DNA of 64,000 nucleotides, from contig NC_061153.1 in NCBI RefSeq assembly GCF_905220365.1, forward strand, positions 12,736,114 through 12,800,113. Reading direction: 5' to 3'. Source of the DNA: Vanessa cardui (Eukaryota; Arthropoda; Insecta; Lepidoptera; Nymphalidae). Shown piece by piece: positions 11,323 through 20,890 of this stretch. The notes under the pieces were generated by a model. That model did not search any database. It was not told where the DNA came from and worked only from the letters and a program-made list of their open reading frames with translations. The translations under genes and the position numbers were made by a program. The stretch's first letter is position 1. Each line of letters opens with the position of its first letter.

Positions 11323-13327
11323 TAATTCCTTATTAACTCAACTGTATGATTTACATGCACCAATTCGTCCTGTCCGGCTAAAACACCTTCCTGCACCTTG
11401 GCTCACCCCAGAAATAAAGAAGCTCCAAGTAAGAAAGAATGTTGCCAAGGCTAAGTATAGATGTAATCCAACTGACACAAATCGCGACAAGTATCTGAAG
11501 GTTCGCAATCGCTGCAACAGGCTATGTAGAGATAGTCAACGACGCCATATCCATAAATCTATAGCTGAGGAAGAGGAATCAGCAAGAGTCTGGAAATTTC
11601 TCAAGTCCTTAGGAGTTGGAAAATCGTCTAAAACAATAAATACTCATAATATTAATTTAAATGAATTAAATAATCAGTTTTCGTCCTCTCAAACTTTCGA
11701 CACTGCTATGAAGTCTAATACTTTAAAAGAAATTTCTGCTAAATCAACTCCTGAAAATTCTCCTTTTTTCTTTAGTCAATTTACTGATAGTGATGTTAAG
11801 AAGAACATTTTAGGAATAAATTCTGATGCCATTGGTTCGGATTGCATTAGTCGTAAGATGATCCTCCCAATCCTAGATATCATAATTCCTGTAGTCACAC
11901 ATATTTTAAACCAATCCATTATCCTTTGTGAATTCCCTGAATCCTGGAAAGACGCACAAGTCATCCCCCTCCCCAAAAAAACAAATCCTTCATCTTACAC
12001 TGATTATCGTCCTATATCCATTCTCCCTTTCCTGTCTAAAGTACTCGAGCGCCTTATTCACAATCAATTAAACCAATACCTTTCAAAAAATGTCCTATTG
12101 AATCCTTTACAATCTGGCTTTCGTACTGGTCATAGTACGACTACGGCTCTGATCAAAATAACTGATGACATTAGATTAGGAATGGATAATCAACAGGTTA
12201 CTGTGTTGACATTATTAGATTTTAGTAATGCTTTCAACACTGTAGACTTTGATATTCTTCTTGCTATTTTGTGTTCTCTTAACATATCTCCTAAAGCAAT
12301 TGACTGGTTCCATTCTTACTTGTATGGGCGCCGGCAACGGATAGGAGTTCAAGATTCTTTCTCAGAATGGGCTCCTATAACTGCTGGCGTTCCACAAGGT
12401 GGCGTGTTGTCTCCCCTCTTGTTTTCGGTCTTTATAAGTACCATCACTTCTCATATATCTTCTCTCTATCACCTGTATGCAGATGATCTTCAGATCTATT
12501 CACAAAGTAAAATTGCGAACCTTCATGAAACTATACACTTAGTTAATAATGATTTATTAAATATTTCTAAGTGGTCTACTGCATTTGGATTACGAATAAA
12601 CCCAAATAAAACACAGGTGCTGATTATTGGTAGTTCAAACTTAATTTCTCGTATATCTTTTTCGGATCTTCCGGTTGTACACTTTAATGATGTTAACATA
12701 CCATTCAGTGTTACAGCTAGAAATTTGGGAATTACCTTTGACCAGCACCTGTCTTGGGAACCTCAGATAAGTGAGGTAAGTAAAAAAATGTTTGCAGCCT
12801 TTGGCTCCATTCGAAGATAACGCAACTTTCTACCCATCCCTACCAAAATTATGTTAGCACAGTCATTCCTACTACCAATTCTCGATTATGCTGACGCATG
12901 TTATCTTGATCTAAAAGAGGAGCAACTTAACAAACTTGAGCGTCTCCAAAATCTTTGCATCCGATTCATATTTGGTCTTCGTAAATATGATCACGTTTCT
13001 GAATTTCGTAAAAAGCTCAAGTGGCTCCCAATCCGGCTTCGCAGGTTTACTCACATCCTTCAACTTCTATACTGTATTCTGTTCAATCCGTCTTCTCCTT
13101 CATATCTAAAAGAACGTTTTCAATTTCTCAGTTCTTCACATAGCCATAATCTTCGTTCTGAAGAGAATTTGGTTTTAAAAATACCACCCCATACAACATC
13201 TTTTTATAGTAACTCATTTACAGTCCATCCAATTCGTCTTTGGAACTCTCTTCCACTAGAAGCAAGACGTGCACCAAACATTACTTCTTTTAAAAAAATT
13301 ATAAAAGAGCACTATCTTGCTTCATGA
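11323..13327 (+). pseudogene. Family A LINE RT, one nonsense codon from intact in the retained part
   Basis: The frame reads FNSLLTQLYDLHAPIRPVR, RT fingers DYRPISILPFLSK, palm LLDFSNAFNTVDFDILL, GVPQGGVLSPLLFSVF (about 12380-12430) and catalytic YADDLQIYS (about 12475-12500). A TAA at 12818-12820 replaces the Leu codon seen in the sister copy. The frame then continues in phase (LLPILDYADACYLDLKEE) to the stop at 13325-13327. The endonuclease is missing because of 5' truncation. The LTR TATA box and gag ATG lie upstream in the same frame, so this RT sits behind a foreign promoter. Confidence 0.88.
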
Positions 13328-13562
13328 AGAAATACTGTAATTAAATATTTTATTTATTATGTAAGTATCTATAGTATGTAAATGTATATATTTATAATGT
13401 GTATGTAAATTATATTCTTATATAATTATATATTTATGGAATTTTTATTTATGTATCGTATATATACATATATATATTGTATCTATTTTTTTTTATGTAT
13501 TAAATAATTTGTACACCCCTACCATCCTATCTCTCTCCTCTACCAAAGGTTGCCTTGAAGAG

Positions 13563-13579
13563 ATCGCTGTTTTAGCGAT
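13563..13579 (+). other. 3' UTR stem-loop of family A LINE (copy 1)
   Basis: The stem ATCGCT pairs with AGCGAT around the loop GTTTT. GAAG precedes it, and AAGGCCGCC with TTGTAC follows. Similar hairpins lie at 26821, 42945, 53947 and 55858, with changed but still paired stems. It is probably the RNA feature recognised by the LINE RT. Confidence 0.7.
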
Positions 13580-13681
13580 AAGGCCGCCTATTGTACATTT
13601 TTCTTTTCTTTGTTTTTGTAAAATTGTTCCTATTATTTTTGTCTATATTTGTGTGCAATAAAGAGTATATAAATAAATAAA

Positions 13682-14055
13682 GAATCAGAAAATAGACAGA
13701 TTCAAAAGTTGATAAGTGAGATGGATCTTGGTGACCAACGGCCCTCTCAGCTGCTGCGACGAATGCGAGATTTGGCACGCGCAAAGATACCGAACGATAC
13801 ATTACGCACCCTATGGCAGAGCCATCTGCCTCAGGCTGTTCGCGCAGTACTGGCAGTTACGGAAGCCAGAGACCTCGAGCATCTCGCAACCATCGCTGAT
13901 AAGATCGTTGAGACAACGCGAACGCCACAGGTTAAGGAGGTAGCCTCCACCGCAGATGCAGCCACTCTTAGTAGCGGTAACCCGATTTTAGCAGAGATAG
14001 CCAAATTGACGGCTAAGATCGAGCAATTAGAGAAGAGGTGCAGGCAGCAGTAGAC
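13682..14055 (+). pseudogene. Gypsy gag, C-terminal part
   Basis: The frame resumes after the LINE with ISEMDLGDQRPSQLLRRM and continues to TPQVKEVASTADAA, ending at a stop at about 14053 after EKRCRQQ. RPSQLLRRMRDLA is a hallmark of CsRn1-like gag. It was in frame with 11012-11321 before the insertion. The downstream nucleocapsid/pol is in another frame, which may be normal frameshifting or decay. Confidence 0.82.
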
Positions 14056-14855
14056 CACCGCAGCGTTCCGGTAGTCGTCACCGTCATCGTTCGAGTTCAC
14101 GTAGTATGAGTAGAACGAGGCGTTCACCATCAAACCCAGACTGGTTATGTTTTTACGACTTCAAGTTTAAAGAAAGAGCCAATAAGTGCACTAAACCCCG
14201 TGCTTATGAAAGCGGTCAGTCAAACTAGTAGCCTGTGCAGGTTGCGGCGGAATCCTGTACAGTATTACCGAGTCACCGCCTATGTGTTACAGATAGGAAT
14301 AGTGGTTTACAATTTTTAATAGATACAGGCGCCAATGTGTCGGTAATCCCAGTGAGTAAAACATGTTTTTCTAATACTAAGTGTTCCGAGTATAAACTTT
14401 TTGCTGCGAACGGCACGGAAATAAAGACATTTGGTGTAAAGACATTAACATTAGATTTACGTTTACGTAGAGTATTTCGTTGGAATTTTATTATCGCTAG
14501 TGTAAAACAGCCTATACTGGGCGCAGATTTTCTCAGCCACTATAGACTGTTAGTAGATTTAAATAGACGTAAGCTAATAGATCAAGTTACAAGTTTAAAG
14601 GTAGTAGCACCTATTTGTACTTATAGCGATAGCGATTTATGTATTAAGACTGTAGATAATAAGGATCCTTGGCATATACTGTTATCGGATTACCCAGAGT
14701 TGACTAGGCCCGTAACGTATAAAGAGACATGTAAACATTCGGTGTTACATTACATAGAAACCTCCGGACCACCTGTGCATGCCAAAGCTAGGCCTTTACC
14801 CCCCGACAGGTATCGTTAAGTCAAGGAAGAGTTCAAAATAATGTGCGAATTAGGC
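14056..14855 (+). pseudogene. Gypsy zinc knuckle and aspartic protease, RT truncated
   Basis: An Arg/Ser-rich stretch (RHRHRSSSRSMSRTRRS) leads to a Cys/His segment (WLCFYDFKFKERANKC) near 14140-14195. After two stops near 14225 the protease begins. LQFLIDTGANVSVIP (about 14308-14352) holds the catalytic DTG, and ILGADFLSHY is the second conserved loop. The polyprotein reaches the RT entry motif (PPVHAKARPLPPDRYR) and stops at 14817. A few more codons are recognisable to 14855, where unrelated sequence begins. Protease would cut Gag-Pol. It cannot act without the missing pol core. Confidence 0.82.
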
Positions 14856-15149
14856 TCTTTTTAATTTATTCCTTTCTGAAAGAAAACTCCAACTAATGTC
14901 AATTTTCTAGTAGCGAGTTAATGAAAAAGACGAAAAACGGTACGCTTCCCGCGCGGCGTGTTGTGAAATGACGTCACAGCACTCGCGCGGCTGTTAGCGG
15001 GACTCGATATTTTTCGAAAATTTGAATGCCTATAAAATCAAAACTACTGGGTATTTTTGACTAAAACAAAAACTAGTGTATTTGTATTTGTACAGGCTTT
15101 ACTGAGAAAAAAAATTAAGTGATTTGGCATACCTAGTAACATTCTCCAT
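14856..15149. other. Unexplained noncoding segment between two LTR elements
   Basis: About 294 bases match neither flanking retroelement. They contain a short GC-rich patch (cttcccgcgcggcg at about 14945) and one TGACGTCA box in an otherwise AT-rich context. No open frame, inverted termini or A-rich tail is obvious. It may be a fragment of a DNA transposon or the old insertion target. Confidence 0.4.
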
Positions 15150-15155
15150 TACCGT

Positions 15156-15959
15156 ATGTATATTCAAATTGAAAACCCTCCGCTTAAACTTTTAATAGAT
15201 ACCGGTGCAAACCAATCTTTCATTAGCCCTTACGCTGTAGAAAAGTATTTTTCAAATTTTCCATTAAACTACGAAATGACTAATGTGTATACGATAAGTA
15301 GGAATGAGTATTCTATTACATTACCGTGCTTTGACGAATTTAGGGATTCTCAAGACATTAAATTATTCATTTATAAACTCCATGACTATTTCGACGGACT
15401 GATAGGACTAGATTTGTTAACGAAATGGGAGGCTAAAATTGACTTAAAAGATGGATACTTAATTACTCGCACTTCTTCAAATCCAAATAATATGTATAAC
15501 TCTCGCAATTTTAATCTGTACGAGGACATTATCCCAGCCGGAACTTCAAAATTAATTCGCATTCCTATTAACTCCCCGGATGGAGAAGTTTTTGTTAAAG
15601 AACAATTAATTTGCAATTGTATTATCCATGAATGTCTTACCACAGTAAATAATAGCCGTGGTTATTTAGAGGTAGAGAACCCAACACCTAACGACATTAT
15701 ATTATCTTTAGAACGGCCGGCGAGTGCTGAGTTGTTTAGTATTGAGAACACATGTACCCGATATATGACACACCGACAAGAAGTACTATCACGCTTGAGA
15801 ACGGATCATTTAAATTACGAAGAAAAAAGTAATGTAATAGCTCTTTGTTCTAAATATGTGGACGTTTTTTACATCAAAGGCGAACCGTTAACATTCACTA
15901 ACAAAATTAAACACAGAATTAGAACCACTGACGAAATACCCGTGCATGCGAAAAAATAA
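15156..15959 (+). pseudogene. Errantivirus pol: protease region
   Basis: This frame of about 267 codons starts MYIQIENPPLKLLIDTGANQ, placing the catalytic DTG within the first 20 residues. The flap and the second loop (GLIGLDLL) follow. The segment leading to the RT ends DEIPVHAKK at 15957, where a stop interrupts the normal join to RT. The start lies at the truncation point, so the ATG may be fortuitous. Protease would process Gag-Pol. Confidence 0.85.
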
Positions 15960-15989
15960 AGCTATCTATTTATACATAGGCAGGAAGTT

Positions 15990-16802
15990 AGGGACCAAAT
16001 AACTAAAATGTTAGATCAAGGAATAATTAGACCATCTGAATCTGCTTGGAGCTCACCAATCTGGGTGGTACCGAAAAAGAATGACTATTCTGGTAAACAC
16101 AAATGGCGACTCGTAATAGATTATCGTAAATTAAATGAAAAAACTATAGAAGACAAATACCCTATTCCAAATATCAATGATGTACTTGACAAATTAGGTA
16201 AATATAATTATTTCACTACTCTTGACTTAGCAAGTGGATTTTATCAGGTAGAGATGGACCCTCAGGACATTTCGAAAACAGCTTTTAATGTAAAGCATGG
16301 ACATTTTGAGTTTCTTCGTATGCCCATGGGACTGAAGAACGCCCCCTCTACTTTCCAACGCGTTATGGATAACGTTTTACGAGCTTTACAAAACGAAATA
16401 TGTCTCGTATACTTAGATGATATCATAATCTTTAGCACGTCATTACAGGAACATATGAATAATTTGGAAAAAGTATTTCAAAGACTCAGGGAATCGAATT
16501 TTAAAATTCAAATGAATAAATCAGAGTTCCTCAAACTCGAAACAGCTTACCTTGGACATATCATTAGTAAGGATGGTATAAAGCCTAATCCCGATAAAAT
16601 CGCAGCTATTAAGAAATATCCCATTCCAAAAACAGCTAAGGAAATAAAAAAGTTTTTAGGACTCTTGGGTTACTACTACCGGAAATTTATTCCCGACTTT
16701 GCCCGAATTACTAAACCCCTAACACAATGTTTGAAAAAAGGTAAAAAGATTACTTTGGCCCTGAATACATATTCAGGGCCAAAGAATGTAAAACTTTGTT
16801 AA
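15990..16802 (+). pseudogene. Errantivirus pol: reverse transcriptase
   Basis: After the stop at 15957 the frame resumes with the RT entry and reads [34 protein letters not shown], the [15 protein letters not shown] palm, [14 protein letters not shown] and catalytic YLDDIIIFS (about 16411-16437) are all present. The connection domain ends near 16750. A perfect 14-base inverted duplication at 16753-16784 then scrambles the join to RNase H and a stop follows. The catalytic core looks intact, but the polyprotein is broken on both sides. Confidence 0.9.
16753..16784 (+). repeat. Perfect 14-base inverted duplication in errantivirus pol
   Basis: The arms ctttggccctgaat and attcagggccaaag flank a 4-base loop (acat). 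The right arm belongs to the normal coding sequence leading to RNase H. The left arm appears to be a templated inverted copy, and it displaces the reading frame. Confidence 0.85.
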
Positions 16803-17955
16803 CAAACGACCCTATTTTACAATACCCCGATTTTACCAAAGAGTTTAATTTGACGATTGACGCTTCTAACTTAGCCATACTATCCCAAGGACCATCGAGA
16901 AGGAACTTCTCGATGGTGCTATAATTTGGGCAACCAAATACTTCAGACATACATATTTATTCGAACGAAAATTCAAAATACTGACAGACCACAAACCTCT
17001 ACTGTGGATGATGAATTTGAAAGAACCAAATTCTCGTCTCACACGATGGCGGCTAAAACTAAGTGAATATGACTTTACAGTGATATATAAAAAAGGAAAA
17101 ATGAATAGTAATGCTGACGCACTCTCACGAATTGAAATACATACTGGAGAAACCAAGACTTTAATAGACGAAATTGATGAACTGAATTCCTTACTAGGTA
17201 ACCCCTCCGATTTTATATCCTCTGCTATAAGAGATCGACCTGACAATGTACCTCCAGAACAAAATCCATCAGAAAATGCATCTCTAATAGTAAATCCTTC
17301 TGAAATAACACAAAATTCCCCTGAATATGCACCACCACCTTCAACCTCCTCGACCGATACTGAACATTCTGATAAAGAAAATCCTATATTAAATATACCC
17401 ATTACGGACGACCCTCTTAACAGATTTAGTAGGCAAATATGTTTTACAATAGTTAATGACGTTAAACGAAAAACAACAGTGACGAAACCATTCGATAACC
17501 ACACGCGAACTTCCATACAATTATTAGAATCCAACTTAGAAGAAGATGTAGTTAACGCCATAAAAGAATTCGTTGATCCTAAAATTAAAACCGGTATACT
17601 TATAAATCCGCCTCTCGGAATGTATTCAATAATTCCTATAATTCAAGAAAAGTTTAAAAGTTCATCGATGAACCTCGTTTTGACGAAATTTGAAATTGAA
17701 AATATAAAAGAATATTTACGACAACAGGAAATAATTTCTCATTGTTATAATGGAAAGAAAAACTATCGCGGAGTAAATGAATGCTATTTTGCCCTATCTC
17801 GAAAATACTATTGGCCGAATATGAAGGAACATATTTCAAAATTCATAAATGAATGCACAATATGCGGACAAGCTAAATACGATAGGAATCCAATCAGACC
17901 TCAATTCAACGTAGTACCCCCAGCTAGTAAACCTTTCGAACATAGATTTATTTAG
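16803..17955 (+). pseudogene. Errantivirus pol: RNase H and integrase zinc domain
   Basis: RNase H begins in a shifted frame (NDPILQYPDFTKEF, about 16805-16845). Much of it is deleted around the hairpin 16891-16917, and it resumes (FKILTDHKPLLWMM) at about 16970. An open frame 17008-17955 completes RNase H (SNADALSRIE) and a long acidic/Pro-rich linker. It then reaches the integrase zinc-binding HHCC region (YYWPNMKEHI, then CTICGQAKYD). A stop at 17953 precedes the catalytic core. RNase H would degrade the RNA template. The zinc domain multimerises integrase. Confidence 0.85.
16891..16917 (+). repeat. 12-base perfect hairpin at a deletion in RNase H
   Basis: The arms accatcgagaag and cttctcgatggt flank the loop gaa. 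Part of the hairpin is ordinary coding sequence (TIEKELL). The flanking RNase H codons are missing just upstream, so the hairpin marks a deletion or rearrangement edge. Confidence 0.75.
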
Positions 17956-18784
17956 TGTACATAACGAAAAATATATAACCTTCGTAGACGTTTTTACCAA
18001 ATATGGTCAAGCGTACCATCTACGTGATGGAACAGCCATAAGCATTTTACAAGCTTTATTAAAGTTTTGTACCCATCATGGTGAACCTATAACTATAGTT
18101 ACCGATAACAGAACAGAATTTACTAATCAATTATTTTCAGAATTTAGACGATTACACAAAATCAACCATCATAAAATTTTAGCTCACTCTCCTAACGATA
18201 ATGGTAACATTGAACGGTTTCATTCGACAATATTAGAACACCTTTGTATCCTGAAGCTAAAACATAAAGATGAGCCCATAATCAACCTCATGCCATATGC
18301 CATTATTGCTTATAATAGTTCCATACATAGCTTTACTAGATGTAGACCCTTTGACTTACTAAACGGACATTTTGACCCGAGAGACTGCGTTGACATAGAT
18401 TTCACTCAACACTTATTGCAACAATACTGATTAAATCATAAAGAAAGAATGAAAGAAGTGTATAACATTATAAACAGTACCTCTCTCGAGAACCGTAGAA
18501 CCTTAAATGAAAATAGAAATAGGACTCGAGAGCCAGAAGTTGAATATGCACCCCAACAACAAGTCTTCATTAGGAATCCTCTTGCTAGCCATCAGAAAAC
18601 ACCATCACGATTTACACAAGATACAGTTCTAGCTGACTTGCCTATCCACATCTATACCTCTAAAAAAGGTGGTCCTGTAGCAAAATCTAGATTAAAACGA
18701 GTCCCTAAAGGAGCGAACTCGTTACAGGGTAGTGCTACTCCTGCTCACCATTCACATGATGGACTCTCGCGAGATAAAACTTGA
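17956..18784 (+). pseudogene. Errantivirus integrase catalytic core and C-terminus
   Basis: After the stop at 17953 the core continues with ITFVDVFTKYGQAYH, supplying the first catalytic Asp. VTDNRTEF (about 18097-18120) supplies the second, with Arg where Gly is usual. NIERFHST (about 18210) supplies the Glu. A stop near 18428 separates a C-terminal frame (18449-18784) that reads VEYAPQQQVFIRN, the chromodomain-like or GPY/F-side tail. Integrase would join proviral DNA to the chromosome. The unusual Arg and the stop make activity unlikely. Confidence 0.82.
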
Positions 18785-20305
18785 AAACTTGGACGATGGA
18801 CCTTGACTATTACCGTATAAACTTGGACCGATAAGACTTACTACCCACCACCATACATTTCTACAGTATATTAAGTTAGACAATATAGAAAATAAAACTT
18901 TAAACGACTCAATTAAAAAATCTTCAAAACCTTCTTAATAATGATACGTACTTACTCTACGAACTCCAAATAAATTATCTTACTGAAAAGCTTCAAAAAG
19001 TCTCTGAACAATTAAGGTCTTTCGAACCAAATCGCGTTAAAAGAGGTCTTGTAGACAGCTTAGGTACCGTAATTAAAAGTATTACAGGCAACCTAGATTA
19101 TCAAGACGCATTAAATTATAATAATGCTATTAAATTATTAGAATGTAATCAAGATAGAATAGTATTCGAGTTTAATAATCATGTTAGTTTAAGTAAGAAA
19201 TGGATGCTGAAACATAATAATGTACTTAACGAACTAGTTGAAAATCAAATTAAAATTAACAATACTTTACAGCTTATTTTAAATTCAAATGTCTATAAAG
19301 AAAATAGTTTACTTAAGTATGGGAAACATGCTCAACTTTTGGTAATAATAGGAGAAAACGTAGAAGACCTGACGACTGAATTAATTAGAATAGAAAATAT
19401 GTTAGCTTTTATTCGTGTTTCTAGCACTCACCATTCCATGTTAGATATACATGTTTTAAAATTAATCATAGATTAGTTAACAAAGTTATATAATAAGAAT
19501 CAAATTATAGACTTGGAATTAAGGGAATATTATAATATTATAGAACCGGGATATTATTATACGGAGAAGCAAATAGTAATAATTTTTAAATTTCCAATAG
19601 TTTCTTCGGATATCTATGATCTCTATAAACTATCCATTGTACCTAATAAAGTCCAAACTGTCTTTATACCTCCATATCCCTTCATAGCAATTAACGAGAA
19701 ATCGTTCATGTACATAGAGACAGAATGTCCGAAGGTCAAAAACTGTTATCTTTGTAAAAAGGAAGTAAATCAACGCATCCGTACAGAACCAGACTGCGTG
19801 CAACAACTCATTGTTCATCAGGTCCTAAAGGAATACTGTCGTTACACAACCGTAACTCTAGCAAGAGAAGCAATGGAAAAGCTGGATGATCAACATTGTG
19901 TACTTTCTTTTCCTCATCTTACGAAAGCACAGTTAGTCTGCAATAGAGAAGAATTCACTTCGCTCCAGGGTAGCTACCTAATTACCATCCCTGTGAATTG
20001 CCACATAAAGAATTCACCATCATGAACGACAACGATGAAATAAAAGGCCAGCCGCTGAAGCTATTGCAAATAACATCTAGTGCAACTCAAGATGTTCAGA
20101 CTCATCTCAACCTCAACTCAATAAATCTACAGGAACTTCACAGTGCTCAAGATAAAATCATTCAAGAGGGAACATTACAACTCGATAAACCATAACTGGA
20201 TACTCTCTATCATACTACAATTCCCGTATACATCTTCATGTCAAGTACAGGAGCATTTATCATAGCATTGCTATCGCTACAAGTTTGCAAAAAAGAAAAA
20301 CCTTA
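18785..20305 (+). pseudogene. Errantivirus env (fusion glycoprotein) remnant
   Basis: A furin-type RVKR site lies at 19033-19044 and is followed by a glycine-led fusion-peptide-like segment. A heptad-rich region runs to about 19476, where a stop interrupts it. A Cys-rich ectodomain (CYLCKKEV near 19748) runs in another stretch to 20025. The frame then shifts, a stop lies at 20193-20195, and a hydrophobic membrane anchor with a short Lys-rich tail ends near 20306. The N-terminal subunit is short and broken. In errantiviruses env mediates membrane fusion. This copy has at least four disruptions and cannot make the protein. Confidence 0.8.
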
Positions 20306-20442
20306 GTGAAATAAAAATCTCCACTTCGATTGATAACGTTAGCGAGCACTCAGATGAAGCTGGAACGTCAGAATCAATCAAGAAGATGCCAGCAACATTT
20401 TATCTCAATGTTCTAAAATAGTCGCTGATCTGAGGGTGGAGG

Positions 20443-20740
20443 AGTTACGTACACACACATCAAGAGGACTGATGATGCAGCGATTCCTTCGTCGTGATAA
20501 CCAAACTAAGTGTAACATTGCAAATGTGATTTTATAATTTAATTATTCATTCTAATTACTAACATCGAGTAGGTTAGACATGTTAATTAGGAAATAAGTT
20601 TTATTGTAATTTCTTTTAATTAAATAAGTTTAAAGTAGTTTTTGTTTTTTTTACGACCTTTCGACTGTAGCTAACGTAACTTATTTCAGACTAATTTAAC
20701 ATTTCACAATTCAATAAAAATTATTAATTTAACAATCAAA
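20443..20740 (+). repeat. 3' LTR of the errantivirus
   Basis: A purine tract (gagggtggagg) directly precedes AGTTACG at 20443, the start type of errantivirus LTRs. AT-rich U3/R-like sequence follows, and an AATAAA signal lies near 20713. The 5' LTR is absent, so the right border is only approximate. Confidence 0.6.
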
Positions 20741-20780
20741 CAGTTCTAGATTATTATTATTATTAAAATAATCATTCCTG

Positions 20781-20817
20781 GACACATGTTTTTCTTAAAT
20801 TCGTGGTTTCGCGCCGA
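20781..20817. repeat. 37-bp partner of the inverted repeat at 5546-5582
   Basis: This is the exact reverse complement of 5546-5582 and lies between the errantivirus LTR and the RTE tail. The flanks also match loosely (TTA run on the left, ATATATATTTATTG on the right), which suggests one repeat family about 80-90 bp long or longer. Confidence 0.7.
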
Positions 20818-20890
20818 CATATATATTTATTGCATTTATTTACATTTATTTAGTATTATTAGTATGTCATCAAATATTAGTTTATCATCA

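Larger units (their letters stand above)
11322..13681 (+). mobile_element. Family A LINE inserted in gag, 5' truncated
   Basis: The insertion starts within the endonuclease-RT linker and runs through the RT and C-terminal region to a 3' UTR ending in gtatataaataaataaa. Excision rejoins the gag codons AIYE and ESEN exactly, with at most 3 bases (gaa) that could be a target duplication. The RT matches the copy at 43216-45180 almost base for base, so the family moved recently. A single nonsense codon interrupts ORF2. Confidence 0.85.
10692..14855 (+). mobile_element. Gypsy (CsRn1-like) LTR retrotransposon, 3' truncated and LINE-interrupted
   Basis: The order is 5' LTR (10692-10966), primer-binding site (10968-10984), gag N-terminus (11012-11321), inserted family A LINE (11322-13681), gag C-terminus (13682-14053), and zinc-knuckle/protease (about 14054-14819). 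About 35 bases of RT start follow, and then the homology stops at 14855. No RT core, RNase H, integrase or 3' LTR is present. The tRNA-Trp-type primer site and the gag/protease style fit the CsRn1 clade of Gypsy elements. That assignment is established for the motif but inferred here. Confidence 0.75.
15150..20740 (+). mobile_element. Endogenous errantivirus (Gypsy with env), 5' truncated and broken
   Basis: Protease, RT, RNase H, integrase, env and a 3' LTR occur in the order of insect errantiviruses. The 5' LTR and gag are absent. Pol is interrupted near 15957, in RNase H (16800-16990) and before the integrase core (17953). Env carries several stops and frameshifts. The copy is therefore a dead provirus remnant. 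Errantiviruses are insect Gypsy elements that acquired a fusion glycoprotein. Confidence 0.85.

Noticed and set aside
11776..11976. Conserved antisense protein, identical at 44568-44768
   Set aside because: It is the antisense shadow of two near-identical LINE RT copies.
11012..12820. A single 602-codon gene
   Set aside because: The first 103 or so codons are Gypsy gag and the rest is a LINE RT. Gag resumes at 13682, so the frame is a product of insertion.
16866..17561. 231-codon minus-strand frame
   Set aside because: It is antisense to errantivirus RNase H and the integrase linker and has no motif of its own.
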